In this document: positions 6,282 to 6,463 of the stretch, piece after piece
Layout: the number at the start of each line of letters is the position of its first letter
How positions within the stretch are numbered: the first letter of the stretch is position 1
Source of the DNA: Nitrospinota bacterium
GTDB taxonomy: Bacteria > Nitrospinota_A > JADGAW01
Direction: 5' to 3'
Length of the DNA: 6,463 nucleotides
NCBI GenBank assembly: GCA_015231815.1
Contig: JADGAW010000124.1
Location: 1-6,463, forward strand
Position numbers and translations under genes: made by a program
The notes under the pieces: generated by a model
Told to the model about the DNA's origin: nothing
What the model saw: only the letters and a program-made list of their open reading frames with translations
Databases searched by the model: none

Positions 6282-6463
6282 ATGAGAATCGGGCTTTATC
6301 CGGGAACATTCAACCCAATTCATAACGGTCATTTACAAACTGCACTGGAAACATTAGAAAACCTCGCTCTTGACCAAATAATTTTTATCCCAACGGGAAG
6401 TCCTCCCCATAAGTGCGAATCTACCCTAATAAAACCGGAAACAAGGTTTGAAATAGTTGAAAA
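6282..6463 (+). CDS. nadD: Nicotinate-nucleotide adenylyltransferase (N-terminal part, cut by window edge)
   Basis: NadD adenylates nicotinate mononucleotide with ATP to give deamido-NAD, the penultimate step of NAD synthesis, in the cytoplasm. Only 60 complete codons of a family usually near 200 residues are present. They show the nucleotidyltransferase opening with the HxGH signature in NPIHNGHL (11-18; H14 and H17 at the ATP site), the strand LDQIIFIP (30-37) and SPPHK (40-44), a NadD hallmark. R55 fits the conserved arginine that follows. The glycine-rich turn reads PGTFN where GGSFD is usual, which recalls CoaD, but HNGH and PPHK favour NadD. It is divergent from pssA with 141 bases between the starts. 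The missing C-terminus prevents a check of the ISxTxIR motif. Confidence 0.88.
   Translation, partial: MRIGLYPGTFNPIHNGHLQTALETLENLALDQIIFIPTGSPPHKCESTLIKPETRFEIVE

Overview
This is an AT-rich, gene-dense bacterial segment: by eye about 60% A+T, with intergenic gaps from 5 to about 140 bases. Five genes run leftward on the minus strand, in transcription order pssA, leuA, accD, a response-regulator/ATPase gene, and a membrane glycosyltransferase-like TPR gene that runs off the left edge. One gene, nadD, runs rightward and is cut by the right edge. I see no tRNA, rRNA, CRISPR array, insertion sequence, phage gene or decayed gene. All reading frames are intact. The genes are ordinary bacterial families and do not fix the phylum. 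A PssA of the polytopic CDP-alcohol type and a receiver protein fused to an RsbW-like ATPase are both found in several phyla, so I leave the organism unassigned.

Layout. 1-1854 (-): N-terminal 618 residues of a TMTC-like membrane protein with TPR repeats. 1888-2820 (-): receiver domain plus GHKL ATPase. 2826-3644 (-): accD. 3645-3738: a 94-base gap with a strong minus-strand hairpin just after leuA and a possible accD promoter. 3739-5274 (-): leuA. 5275-5378: a 104-base gap with a terminator-like hairpin and competing folds. 5379-6140 (-): pssA. 6141-6281: divergent control region with two TATAAT boxes facing pssA. 6282-6463 (+): first 60 codons of nadD.

How the genes fit together. AccD supplies malonyl-CoA for fatty acid synthesis. 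PssA makes phosphatidylserine, the precursor of phosphatidylethanolamine. LeuA commits 2-ketoisovalerate to leucine, whose keto-acid precursors can also prime branched fatty acids. The left half reads as a lipid and precursor metabolism cluster, followed by a signalling protein only five bases after accD and an envelope protein. The hairpins after pssA and leuA suggest the five leftward genes are not one uniform transcript: leuA may be attenuated, and accD onward may be partly separate.

I found no clearly undescribed system. The observations most worth checking are the competing RNA folds ahead of leuA and the receiver-ATPase fusion placed directly behind accD.
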